Origin: Gammaproteobacteria bacterium | Lineage (GTDB): Bacteria; Pseudomonadota; Gammaproteobacteria; Steroidobacterales; Woeseiaceae | Assembly (NCBI GenBank): GCA_018677555.1 | Contig: JAHHOT010000068.1 | Coordinates: 1 to 44,228, forward strand | DNA length: 44,228 bases | Direction: 5' to 3' | Shown here: positions 1 through 8,001 of the stretch, piece by piece | Layout: each line of letters opens with the position of its first letter | Numbering within the stretch: position 1 is the stretch's first letter | Made by a program: the position numbers and the translations under genes | Notes under the pieces: generated by a model | Seen by the model: the letters and a program-made list of their open reading frames with translations, nothing else | Told to the model about the DNA's origin: nothing | The model's database searches: none

Positions 1-1
1 C

Positions 2-1522
2 ACGGCCGAAGCATTCCGTTTTCTGAATCAAGCGACGTTCGGCGCAACCGAGTTCGAGTCGGAAGCCGTGAGGTCAATGGAGCTCGAGGCATGGATCGAT
101 CGGCAGATTGCGACACCCGCTTCGCTGCAGCTGCCACACCTGCAGGCCTTGCCCAGACCCCAGTTCCTGTTCGAGTTGCAGGGCGATCGCATTGATATCT
201 GGTTCCGCAATTCGCTCTCCGGGCCCGACCAGCTGCGCCAGCGTGTGGCGTTCGCGCTGTCGCAGATCATGGTGGTCTCGCAGGTCGGAGCGCTCAGCAA
301 CCAGACCTATGCGCTTGCCAGCTACTACGACATGCTCGCGCAAAATGCGTTTGCCAACTACCGTGACCTGATCGAGGACGTGACTCTGCACCCCGCGATG
401 GGCGTATACCTCAGCATGCTGGGTAACGAAAAACCGAACGCGGCACTGAACATACGCCCGGATGAAAACTACGCGCGCGAACTGATGCAGTTGTTCTCGA
501 TAGGACTGGTTGAGCTGAATGTCGACGGGACGCCGGCACTCGACCAGAATGGCAGCACGGTGCCTACCTACGACCAGAGCGTTATAGAGGGCTTCGCGCA
601 CGTTTACACCGGATGGAACTACGCTGGTGCGCCGGGATTCCGGTCGGCGTTCGTCAATGACTTCAATCAAACCGTGCCGATGCAGCTTTATCCGGATTTC
701 CACGACACCGGTGAGAAAACGCTGCTTGGCGACGTCGTGATTCCGGCGGGCCAGACGGGCGATCAGGATCTTGCCGACGCGCTCGACAATATTTTCAATC
801 ATCCGAACGTCGGGCCGTTTGTCGCTATTCGCCTGATCCAGCGTTTGACAACCAGTAACCCGTCGCCAGGCTATGTGCAGCGAGTCGCCGAGGTGTTCAA
901 TGACAACGGTACGGGTGTGCGCGGCGATCTGGCCGCTGTGGTCAGGGCAATTCTTCTCGACGACGAAGCGCGGCCCGGCATGGCGATGGAAATCGACGGC
1001 AAGCTCAAGGAACCGCTGTTGCGCCTGATGCAGCTTTACAAGGCGTATGACGCCACGTCGCAAAGCGGTCGCATGGCATTCGAGGCGGCCTCGATATTCT
1101 TCGGCCAGGGCCCGCTTCAGTCACCGTCCGTGTTCAATTTTTTCAGCCCGTTTTACGCACCGCCTGGCGAAATTCGCGACAGCGGGCTGGTGGCACCGGA
1201 GCTGCAAATTGCCACCGAGTACCAGAACACGCTGGTCACGAACTACTTTTTCATCCAGGCCTTCGGGTTGAATTCGGCATCGACGGAACTCGGCGAAGAT
1301 GACATCTACATCGTTATCAGTGAGGAGATTGCGATTGCGGCCGATTCAGCGGCGCTTGTCGATCGGGTATCCGAAAAGCTGCTGGCAGGGCAGATGTCGC
1401 CTGCTTTGCGTGGCGAAATTATCGCTATGGTCGAGCGGATTCCCGCCGCGGACAGCGTCGCGCGGGCAGCGGAAGCGATCTACCTGACCGCCAGTTCTCC
1501 CGAATACGCATACCAGCGCTAG
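2..1522 (+). CDS. DUF1800 family protein, 5' partial
   Basis: The frame is open from the window edge, so the true start lies upstream. The first visible residues (TAEAFRFLNQATFGAT) match the N-terminal motif of the DUF1800 family, and the block with RPDENYARELMQLFSIG is a second hallmark. About 506 residues are visible, near full family length, so only the N-terminus (probably with a signal peptide) is missing. DUF1800 proteins are usually exported and encoded directly before a DUF1501 protein. That is the case here: the next gene starts 9 nt downstream behind an AGGAG ribosome site. The biochemical role of the family is not established. The identification is strong but function is unknown. 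Confidence 0.9.
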   Translation, partial: TAEAFRFLNQATFGATEFESEAVRSMELEAWIDRQIATPASLQLPHLQALPRPQFLFELQGDRIDIWFRNSLSGPDQLRQRVAFALSQIMVVSQVGALSNQTYALASYYDMLAQNAFANYRDLIEDVTLHPAMGVYLSMLGNEKPNAALNIRPDENYARELMQLFSIGLVELNVDGTPALDQNGSTVPTYDQSVIEGFAHVYTGWNYAGAPGFRSAFVNDFNQTVPMQLYPDFHDTGEKTLLGDVVIPAGQTGDQDLADALDNIFNHPNVGPFVAIRLIQRLTTSNPSPGYVQRVAEVFNDNGTGVRGDLAAVVRAILLDDEARPGMAMEIDGKLKEPLLRLMQLYKAYDATSQSGRMAFEAASIFFGQGPLQSPSVFNFFSPFYAPPGEIRDSGLVAPELQIATEYQNTLVTNYFFIQAFGLNSASTELGEDDIYIVISEEIAIAADSAALVDRVSEKLLAGQMSPALRGEIIAMVERIPAADSVARAAEAIYLTASSPEYAYQR

Positions 1523-1531
1523 GAGCGACAA

Positions 1532-2881
1532 ATGACCACGTGGAATCGCAGACAGTTTCTCAAAGCCAGCGCGGTGACGGCCGCATTCGCCCATATTCCC
1601 GGGCGCACGTTCGCCCAGGGCGTCGGGACCACCGCGCCGTTTCCCGACTACAAAGCGCTGGTCTGCGTCTTTTTGTTTGGCGGCAACGACTCGTACAACA
1701 TGCTGATCCCGCGAAGCGATGCGGAATACAACGTGTATGCTGCATCGCGGCAGAACCTGGCCGTGCTGCAGGAGGACCTGCTGCCGATAAATCCGCTGAC
1801 GCCCGACGGTGCATCTTACGGGCTGCATCCGTCGATGCCCGGCATTCAGGGCTTGTTCGAGAGCGGTCGCGCCGCGTTTCTCAGCAATGTGGGCCCGCTC
1901 GTCGAGCCGACGACCCGGGAGCAATTTCAGCAAGGTTCCGTGGCCTTGCCGCCGCAACTCTTCTCGCATAATGACCAGCAGGACCAGTGGCATTCACTCA
2001 AGGGCGCGGCGACGAGCGCGACCGGCTGGGCGGGACGCGTGGCGGATCTCATTCGCAGCAACGTCACCGAGCAACAGATGGCAACCAATGCGTCGTTGTT
2101 CGGCAACACGCTGTTCCAGTCGGCCGAGGAGAGCATCGCATACGTCATGGGTCCCACCGGACCGATCCCGTTCCAGGGTTTCGCTGAAGAAGGAATCCTG
2201 CTGGAACAGCGCCTCGCCTTCGAACGAATTCTCGCCGCGCAGTTCGACACCGTATATGAGCGCGGATTTGCGGAGGTGCAGCAACGCGCAGTGGCGGCAG
2301 CTGACCTGGTCAGCGGCGCTATCGCGGAGGCCCCGGTTCTCGCGACCGAGTTTCCTGCTTCGCAACTGGGTCAGCAACTGCAGACCGTTGCACAGCTTAT
2401 CGCGGTGCGCGACACCCTGCAGATGCAGCGGCAAATTTTCTTCGTCGCGACCGGCGGCTTCGATTCGCACGACGACCAGAACACAGTTCAGCCGGGATTG
2501 TTGCAGAACGTCAGCGACTCGATGAGCGCGTTCTATGACGCGACGGTGGAACTCGGCGTCGGCGACGCCGTAACCAGCTTCACGCAATCGGACTTCGCCA
2601 GAACGTTGACGTCGAACGGCGACGGCTCCGACCATGCCTGGGGCGGCGTGCAACTGGTCGTCGGCGATGCCGTGCTGGGGCGTGACATGTACGGCAGCTA
2701 CCCGCTGCTCGAGATCGGCGGTGCTGACGACGTCGGCGGCGGACGCATGATACCCACGACCTCGGCCGATCAATACGCGGCAACGCTGGCGAAGTGGTTC
2801 GGCGTCGACGACGCAGACCTTGCAGCGGTGGCGCCGAGCATCGGCAATTTCGCCGTGCGCGACCTGGGTTTCCTGATGTAG
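1532..2881 (+). CDS. DUF1501 domain protein with Tat signal
   Basis: This 449-residue protein begins with a twin-arginine signal (NRRQFLKASAVTAAF, then a likely cleavage near FAQG), so it should be exported folded. The DUF1501 signature follows: a strand with LFGGNDSYNMLIP near residue 50 and the late block SDFARTLTSNGDGSDHAWGG, which resembles metal-binding parts of the alkaline phosphatase/sulfatase superfamily. It is preceded by AGGAG 6 nt before the ATG and pairs with the DUF1800 gene upstream, a conserved two-gene unit in many proteobacteria and planctomycetes. The substrate is unknown. A GC-rich hairpin follows the stop codon. Confidence 0.9.
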   Translation: MTTWNRRQFLKASAVTAAFAHIPGRTFAQGVGTTAPFPDYKALVCVFLFGGNDSYNMLIPRSDAEYNVYAASRQNLAVLQEDLLPINPLTPDGASYGLHPSMPGIQGLFESGRAAFLSNVGPLVEPTTREQFQQGSVALPPQLFSHNDQQDQWHSLKGAATSATGWAGRVADLIRSNVTEQQMATNASLFGNTLFQSAEESIAYVMGPTGPIPFQGFAEEGILLEQRLAFERILAAQFDTVYERGFAEVQQRAVAAADLVSGAIAEAPVLATEFPASQLGQQLQTVAQLIAVRDTLQMQRQIFFVATGGFDSHDDQNTVQPGLLQNVSDSMSAFYDATVELGVGDAVTSFTQSDFARTLTSNGDGSDHAWGGVQLVVGDAVLGRDMYGSYPLLEIGGADDVGGGRMIPTTSADQYAATLAKWFGVDDADLAAVAPSIGNFAVRDLGFLM

Positions 2882-2885
2882 GCGC

Positions 2886-2902
2886 CGGGCGCCGCGCGCC
2901 CG
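2886..2902 (+). terminator. GC-rich hairpin after DUF1501 gene
   Basis: CGGGCGC and GCGCCCG form a perfect 7-bp stem with a 3-nt loop, five bases after the DUF1501 stop. Only a short run of T (cTTTa) follows, so it is either a weak intrinsic terminator or an mRNA 3'-end stabilising hairpin. Confidence 0.4.
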
Positions 2903-2980
2903 CTTTACTCGCGCGTCCAACACCGCCAGAATCGCCACATCGGAAATGGCGCTGTGCGCGCCTCTAGCCAGGATAATTCA

Positions 2981-4786
2981 ATGAAATCAGTAACTTTTGC
3001 TTGGCTTGCAGCCCTGCTGCTGGCCACGGGGTGCTCTGGCGGTCAGGATCAGGAAGCCCCCGACACTGCCGCGCAGGCTGACCCGGCTGCCGCGGCAGCG
3101 GCGCTCACTGCGCTGGTCGAGGAGTATTTCGAGCGCAATCTCGAGCTGAGCCCACTTACGGCGACGTCAATCGGTGACGACCGTTACGACGACAGGATCG
3201 CCAACTTCCTGAGCCGCGAGCACATCGAAGCGACCGCGGCGCTCGACCGCGAGTTTCTCGAGCGCCTGGGGGAGATCGATGAAAGCCTGCTGCAGGGCCA
3301 GGACCGGCTGACCTACGGCACGTTCAGACTAAGCCGCCAGAACAGCCTGGATGGCAAGAGGTTTCCGGGCGAGTTGCAGCCCATCAACCAGTTCTTCTCC
3401 ATTCCGAATTTCTTTGCCGTGCTTGGCAGCGGTGCGAGCATACATCCTTTCAGGACCGTCAAGAATTATGACGACTGGCTGAGCCGTATGGACGGCTACG
3501 TCGTGCTGATGGATCAGGCAATCGAGAACATGAAAATCGGTATGCGGGAAGGCGTCGTACAGCCACGTGTGCTGATGGAAAAAGTACTGCCGCAGCTGGA
3601 AGCGCAATTTACAGACACCGCGGAAGACAGCAACTTTTTTGCGCCGATCAGGATGATGCCCGAGGATTTCGGCAACGAAGACCGCGAACGCCTTACCGCA
3701 GCGTACAAACAGAAAATAGAAAGGGTGGTAATTCCGGCCTACCGGCGCCTCCACAATTTCATTGGCGATGAGTATCTCGGCGCGGCACGCGAATCGGTGG
3801 GCCTGTCAGAATTGCCAAACGGCGAGGAGTGGTACGCCTACCTCGTACGATTGCGCACGACCACGGACCTGACGCCGGAGGAAATTCACCAGATCGGGCT
3901 GGATGAGGTCGCGCGAATACATGACGAGATGCGCGGAGTGATGAAAGTCGTCAATTTCGAAGGCGATCTGCAGGATTTTTTCGACTTCATGAACAACGAC
4001 GAGCAGTTCTACTTCGACGAGCCCGAGGAGTTGATCCAGGGCTACCGCGACATGTCCGATCACATTGCGTCGCTCGCGCCGAAGCTGTTCGACGTGTTTC
4101 CGAAAACGCCATTCGAGGTGCGGCGAGTCGAGCCGTTTCGGGAGCGCTCGGCAGCAGGTGGCTCGTACTCGCGCGGCGCACCCGACGGTTCGCGCCCCGG
4201 CATTTTCTACGCCAATGCCTACGACATCAAAGCACGTCCCAAGTGGGCGATGGAAGCATTGTTCCTGCACGAGGCGATTCCGGGCCACCATTTCCAGATC
4301 GCGTTACAACAGGAACTGGAAGGCTTACCGCGATTCCGCCGCTTCGGTGGATACACCGCGTTTATCGAAGGCTGGGGCCTGTATGCGGAGTCTCTTGGCA
4401 AGGAGCTTGGCGTGTATACGGACCCGTACCAGTATTTCGGCGCGTTGAACGCGGAATTGTGGCGCGCGATACGCCTCGTCGTGGACACCGGCCTGCACGC
4501 GAAGGGCTGGAGTCGCCAGGACGTGCTCGACTACATGGTGAACAACTCGCCGGTGAAGGACGCGCGGGCGGTCAGTGAAGCCGAACGATTTATCGCGATT
4601 CCGGGACAGGCGCTGGCGTACAAAATCGGTCAGCTGAAGATTCTCGAGCTGCGCCGGCGCGCCGAAGAAACACTGGGCGACCGATTTGATGTCCGTGACT
4701 TTCACGCCGCGGTCCTGCTGGACGGTCCGTTACCGCTGGAAATGCTCGAGGAAAAGATCGACCGCTGGATAGCCGCCCGGGCCTGA
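2981..4786 (+). CDS. DUF885 family lipoprotein (putative metallopeptidase)
   Basis: From the ATG at 2981 the protein (601 residues) opens with a hydrophobic segment ending in LLLATGC, a lipobox, so it is probably a lipoprotein. A GTG nine codons upstream is open too, but it would put polar residues before the signal, and AGGATAA sits just before 2981. The C-terminal half carries the DUF885 hallmark HEAIPGHH at about residues 430-437, a variant of HExxH zinc sites, and the block around FIEGWGLYAE with a likely third ligand. DUF885 proteins resemble zinc peptidases. The substrate here is not known. It is separated from its neighbours on both sides by short gaps and may be transcribed alone. Confidence 0.88.
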   Translation: MKSVTFAWLAALLLATGCSGGQDQEAPDTAAQADPAAAAAALTALVEEYFERNLELSPLTATSIGDDRYDDRIANFLSREHIEATAALDREFLERLGEIDESLLQGQDRLTYGTFRLSRQNSLDGKRFPGELQPINQFFSIPNFFAVLGSGASIHPFRTVKNYDDWLSRMDGYVVLMDQAIENMKIGMREGVVQPRVLMEKVLPQLEAQFTDTAEDSNFFAPIRMMPEDFGNEDRERLTAAYKQKIERVVIPAYRRLHNFIGDEYLGAARESVGLSELPNGEEWYAYLVRLRTTTDLTPEEIHQIGLDEVARIHDEMRGVMKVVNFEGDLQDFFDFMNNDEQFYFDEPEELIQGYRDMSDHIASLAPKLFDVFPKTPFEVRRVEPFRERSAAGGSYSRGAPDGSRPGIFYANAYDIKARPKWAMEALFLHEAIPGHHFQIALQQELEGLPRFRRFGGYTAFIEGWGLYAESLGKELGVYTDPYQYFGALNAELWRAIRLVVDTGLHAKGWSRQDVLDYMVNNSPVKDARAVSEAERFIAIPGQALAYKIGQLKILELRRRAEETLGDRFDVRDFHAAVLLDGPLPLEMLEEKIDRWIAARA

Positions 4787-4799
4787 ATATTGTTCACTT

Positions 4800-4818
4800 C
4801 TGCCGGGCGATGCGGCAG
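4800..4818 (+). other. 6-bp hairpin just upstream of GTPase start
   Basis: CTGCCG and CGGCAG pair around a 7-nt loop, 11 nt before the ATG at 4830. The 3' arm runs into AGGG, the only purine run available as ribosome site, so the hairpin could either end the preceding transcript weakly or tune translation of the GTPase gene. Confidence 0.25.
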
Positions 4819-4829
4819 GGTGTCGATGT

Positions 4830-6323
4830 ATGAAACTGGATCGGTTCCTCAGACTGTCGATCGCGCTGCTGATCGTGCTGGTGTTCGTCGTTGCGATCGC
4901 GGCGCTGCTGTTTGTCACCGAATCGGCATTGAACGTGTGGGACCGGCTGTTGCAGGGACCGCGACTGTTGCTCTACGCCTATGTAGCGGTAATGGTCGGG
5001 CTGGTGATCACGGCGGCGTGGCTGATCATCAAGCTCGTTGTTCGGCGCCGAGTCCCCGAAACGCAGCGGCAGGGCGTAAAACTGTCCAGGGCAGACATCG
5101 AGCAGCGGCTGCAGGATGCGGAAAAAGCCGGCGTCGACGTGCGCGAGGCGCAGGCCGAGCTGCAGGAGCTGGCCGCCCGCCAGGACAACGCGTCCGTCCA
5201 CCTGTGTTTTTTCGGTGAGGTGAGTGCGGGCAAGAGTTCGCTGGTGAAAGCGCTGGTCCCGCAAGCGGACGTGATCGTCGACGTCGTTGCCGGTTCGACC
5301 ACCGACATCAGGCATTACCGCTGGCGTAACGCGAGTGGTACGCAGATTCTTCTCACTGACGTTCCGGGCACGGGCGGGCACGAGGAAGGGCTCGACCAGA
5401 AAGCGCTGGAGGAGGCGCGCCGCGCGCAGGTCGTGCTGTTCGTTTGTGACGGCGACCTTACCCGGGCGGAAAAAAACGCGCTGCACGGGCTGCTCGCAAT
5501 CGGCAAGCCGCTCATACTGGTGATGAACAAGTCCGACCGCTACAGCGGCGATGAGCGTGCAGCCGTAATGCAGCGGCTGCTGGACCACCTGGGCGACATG
5601 GGCAGCGACATGTCGCGCGACCGCGTCGTTGCCGTTTCGGCGGGTGGCGCGCAGGACGTGGTGGAGCGTGCCGCGGACGGCAGCGAGGAAACACAGCGGC
5701 GCCAGAGGCCTGCCGACATCGGCGTGCTGGTGGTGGCGATCAATCGACTGCTCGACGATGGCAGGGACGACCTCGATGCGCGGCGTGATCGCGCGGTGTT
5801 TCACCTGGCCGACGAGAAACTGTCGCAAGCAGAGGCCCGCTATCGACTGCAGCGGGGAGAACAGATTATCCGCAACTCGACCCGCAAAGCGGTGGTTGGG
5901 GCGCTGGCCGCAGTGAGTCCCGGCACGGATATCATCATCCAGGGATTCATCGGCAGCGCAATGACCAAAGAGCTGTGCAGGCTGTACGGTGCGCAGCCCC
6001 GCGATATCGACGTCGAGAAGTTCCTGGATCTCAGCCAGAGCCGCGCCGGAAAAGCGTTACCGCTGAGTCTCGCCGTCGCCGGCAACGCCCTCAAGGCCTT
6101 TCCCGGCGTCGGTACGGTCGCTGGCGGGCTGGCGCATGCGGTAGCCTATGGCCTGATTTTCGACGCGTTGGGCCGCAGCCTGGTCAAAACCCTTGTCAGG
6201 CACGGTGAGCTTAAGCCCGATGTTGCCGCGCGCGAGTTCGAGGACGGCATTAATGAGCATATTGAAGCGGGTGTTCGGCAGGTTGCCAGGATGGCCCTGG
6301 ACCAGTCGCGCGGCAAAGACTGA
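4830..6323 (+). CDS. Membrane-anchored Era/dynamin-type GTPase (GTPase 1)
   Basis: This 497-residue protein has two predicted membrane segments at the N-terminus (about residues 10-29 and 45-70), then a basic, helical linker. A GTPase domain follows with P-loop GEVSAGKS (129-136), switch threonines near 157-158, G3 DVPG (177-180) and G4 NKSD (233-236). The C-terminal third contains two small-residue-rich hydrophobic stretches (about 361-390 and 413-440), reminiscent of the DUF697 region of YcjF-like proteins. It is homologous to the next gene: both carry ERAADGSE after the G4 region. The 3' end overlaps that gene by 71 nt, so the two are probably translated together. No function can be assigned beyond GTP binding at the inner membrane. 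Confidence 0.85.
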   Translation: MKLDRFLRLSIALLIVLVFVVAIAALLFVTESALNVWDRLLQGPRLLLYAYVAVMVGLVITAAWLIIKLVVRRRVPETQRQGVKLSRADIEQRLQDAEKAGVDVREAQAELQELAARQDNASVHLCFFGEVSAGKSSLVKALVPQADVIVDVVAGSTTDIRHYRWRNASGTQILLTDVPGTGGHEEGLDQKALEEARRAQVVLFVCDGDLTRAEKNALHGLLAIGKPLILVMNKSDRYSGDERAAVMQRLLDHLGDMGSDMSRDRVVAVSAGGAQDVVERAADGSEETQRRQRPADIGVLVVAINRLLDDGRDDLDARRDRAVFHLADEKLSQAEARYRLQRGEQIIRNSTRKAVVGALAAVSPGTDIIIQGFIGSAMTKELCRLYGAQPRDIDVEKFLDLSQSRAGKALPLSLAVAGNALKAFPGVGTVAGGLAHAVAYGLIFDALGRSLVKTLVRHGELKPDVAAREFEDGINEHIEAGVRQVARMALDQSRGKD

Positions 6324-7620
6324 ATCGACGGTCGGTGACGATCACCTGACGCTGGCGCGGGAAAGCCTCTCCGAGTTGATCGACGACAGCCGCCTGCCTG
6401 CCGGAATACGCGAGGCCCTCGCCCACGACTATGCAGCCGTGGAGGCAATGCTGGACAAGCTGCAGCACGGGCACCTGCACATTTCCGCGCTGGGCCGGGT
6501 GAGCACCGGAAAATCGTCGCTGCTCAACGCACTTATTGGCGACAAGCGATTCGCCGCGAGCCCCCTGCATGGCGAGACGCAGCATTCGAGCATGCAAGCG
6601 TGGTCCGAGATCGAAGCTGCCGGTGTCTACCTGATCGACACCCCGGGCCTGGACGAGGCCGGCGGCGAGGAGCGCGAATCGATGGCGAAGGAGGTTGCAC
6701 GCCGCTCCGACCTGGTGATCTTCGTGCTTGACGGCGACATCACCGACAGCGAGTTGACGTCCTTGAGGACCTTGCTCGCGCAAGGCCGGCCGGTCGTCGT
6801 GGCGCTCAACAAGAAGGATTTGTACACGGCGCATGAGCTGGCCGCATTGCTTGAGTCAGTCCGCAGCAAGACGGCAGGGCTGGTGCATCCCGGTGATGTC
6901 ATTGCGGTTGCGGCGGAGCCCCGGCCGCAGCAGGTGATCGAGCGGGCGGCCGATGGCAGCGAAGTGGTCAGCGAGCGCGTGCGGCACCCCGATGTCAGCG
7001 ATCTCAAGACGCGCTTGTGGGACATATTCGAAGCGGAAGGCAAGACCCTGGCAGCGCTCAATGCGAGCCTGTTCGCGTCCGACCTCAGTGACCAGGTCGG
7101 ACGTCGGATGCTCGAGGCACGACGCAAGATCGGCGACAAGCTCGTACGTACCTATTGCATTGCCAAGGGGGTGGCCGTGGCCTTCAATCCGGTGCCCGTT
7201 GCCGATCTGTTCGCGGCGGCGTTTATCGACGTCGGTATGGTGGTGCACCTCTCGCGGGTATACGATCTGCCACTTAGCCGGCGTGAGGCGGGATCGCTGG
7301 TCGGCGTGATCGTCGCCGAAGCGGCGGCGCTGATGGGCACCGTATGGGCACTGCATTTCGTGTCGAGTGCCCTGAAAGTCGGAACCGCCGGACTGTCGAC
7401 GATCGTTACCGCAGGTGCGCAGGGCGCAGTGGCTTACTACAGCACCTATATCGTCGGTCGGGTGGCGGCGGAATATCTTTCCGCGGGCAAGTCCTGGGGG
7501 GACGGCGGCCCGAAGAAAGTGGTGCAGGAAATACTCGACAGCCTCGATCGCGATACTGTCTTGCGCGAGGCGAGAGTAGAGATCCGGAAGCGCCTCGGTA
7601 TGAGCGCCGGCAGCAGCTAA
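6253..7620 (+). CDS. Second paralogous GTPase (GTPase 2)
   Basis: The 455-residue product carries P-loop GRVSTGKS (81-88), G3 DTPG (129-132) and G4 NKKD (176-179), then ERAADGSE as in the preceding GTPase, showing a tandem duplication. Unlike its partner it lacks the N-terminal membrane pair. Its C-terminal third is strongly hydrophobic, with several alanine- and glycine-rich segments that could insert in or lie on the membrane. I chose the ATG at 6253 because GAGG lies 9 nt before it; an upstream start at 6193 would lengthen the overlap with GTPase 1 to 131 nt. The stop TAA is followed directly by the ATG of the next gene. It may act as a heterodimer partner of GTPase 1, which is inference. 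Confidence 0.83.
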   Translation: MSILKRVFGRLPGWPWTSRAAKTESTVGDDHLTLARESLSELIDDSRLPAGIREALAHDYAAVEAMLDKLQHGHLHISALGRVSTGKSSLLNALIGDKRFAASPLHGETQHSSMQAWSEIEAAGVYLIDTPGLDEAGGEERESMAKEVARRSDLVIFVLDGDITDSELTSLRTLLAQGRPVVVALNKKDLYTAHELAALLESVRSKTAGLVHPGDVIAVAAEPRPQQVIERAADGSEVVSERVRHPDVSDLKTRLWDIFEAEGKTLAALNASLFASDLSDQVGRRMLEARRKIGDKLVRTYCIAKGVAVAFNPVPVADLFAAAFIDVGMVVHLSRVYDLPLSRREAGSLVGVIVAEAAALMGTVWALHFVSSALKVGTAGLSTIVTAGAQGAVAYYSTYIVGRVAAEYLSAGKSWGDGGPKKVVQEILDSLDRDTVLREARVEIRKRLGMSAGSS

Positions 7621-8001
7621 ATGGTATGCAAAGAGCAGAAAACCGCGACCGAACGGCGTATGGCGCGAATCTGGGCGACGATTCGCGACATTCCCCAGGG
7701 CTCAGTTGCGAGCTATGGGCAGATCGCCGAAATCGCGGGCATTCCGCGTGGCGCACGTCAGGTCGGTTATGCCTTGCGGCACCTGCCGCGCGGCAGCGAC
7801 GTGCCGTGGTTTCGCGTGATCCAGGCGTCGGGAAAGATCGCCTTTCCACGCGACAGCCGGGCCTTCAGGGAACAGGCGAAGCGCTTGCGCCGCGAAGACG
7901 TTGCAATTCTGGACGGCCGTATTGATATGAAAAAATACCGTTGGCAGCCGGATCTCGACGAGTTGCTGTGGAAACCCAGCGCGGCGTGGGACGAAGATTG
8001 A
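7621..8001 (+). CDS. Alkyltransferase-like (ATL) protein, MGMT family
   Basis: This 126-residue protein has the DNA-binding fold of O6-alkylguanine-DNA alkyltransferases, with PQGSVASYGQIA (residues 25-36) and GARQVGYALR (44-53, with the arginine finger). The active-site motif PCHRV of true methyltransferases reads PWFRV here: the acceptor cysteine is replaced by tryptophan (residue 63) and the histidine by phenylalanine. Proteins with this Cys-to-Trp change, such as E. coli YbaZ/Atl, bind O6-alkylguanine and hand the lesion to nucleotide excision repair without removing the alkyl group. The gene follows GTPase 2 with no gap and overlaps the next gene by 4 nt if that one starts at TTG 7998. 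A start at the ATG 7660 is also possible. Confidence 0.85.
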   Translation: MVCKEQKTATERRMARIWATIRDIPQGSVASYGQIAEIAGIPRGARQVGYALRHLPRGSDVPWFRVIQASGKIAFPRDSRAFREQAKRLRREDVAILDGRIDMKKYRWQPDLDELLWKPSAAWDED

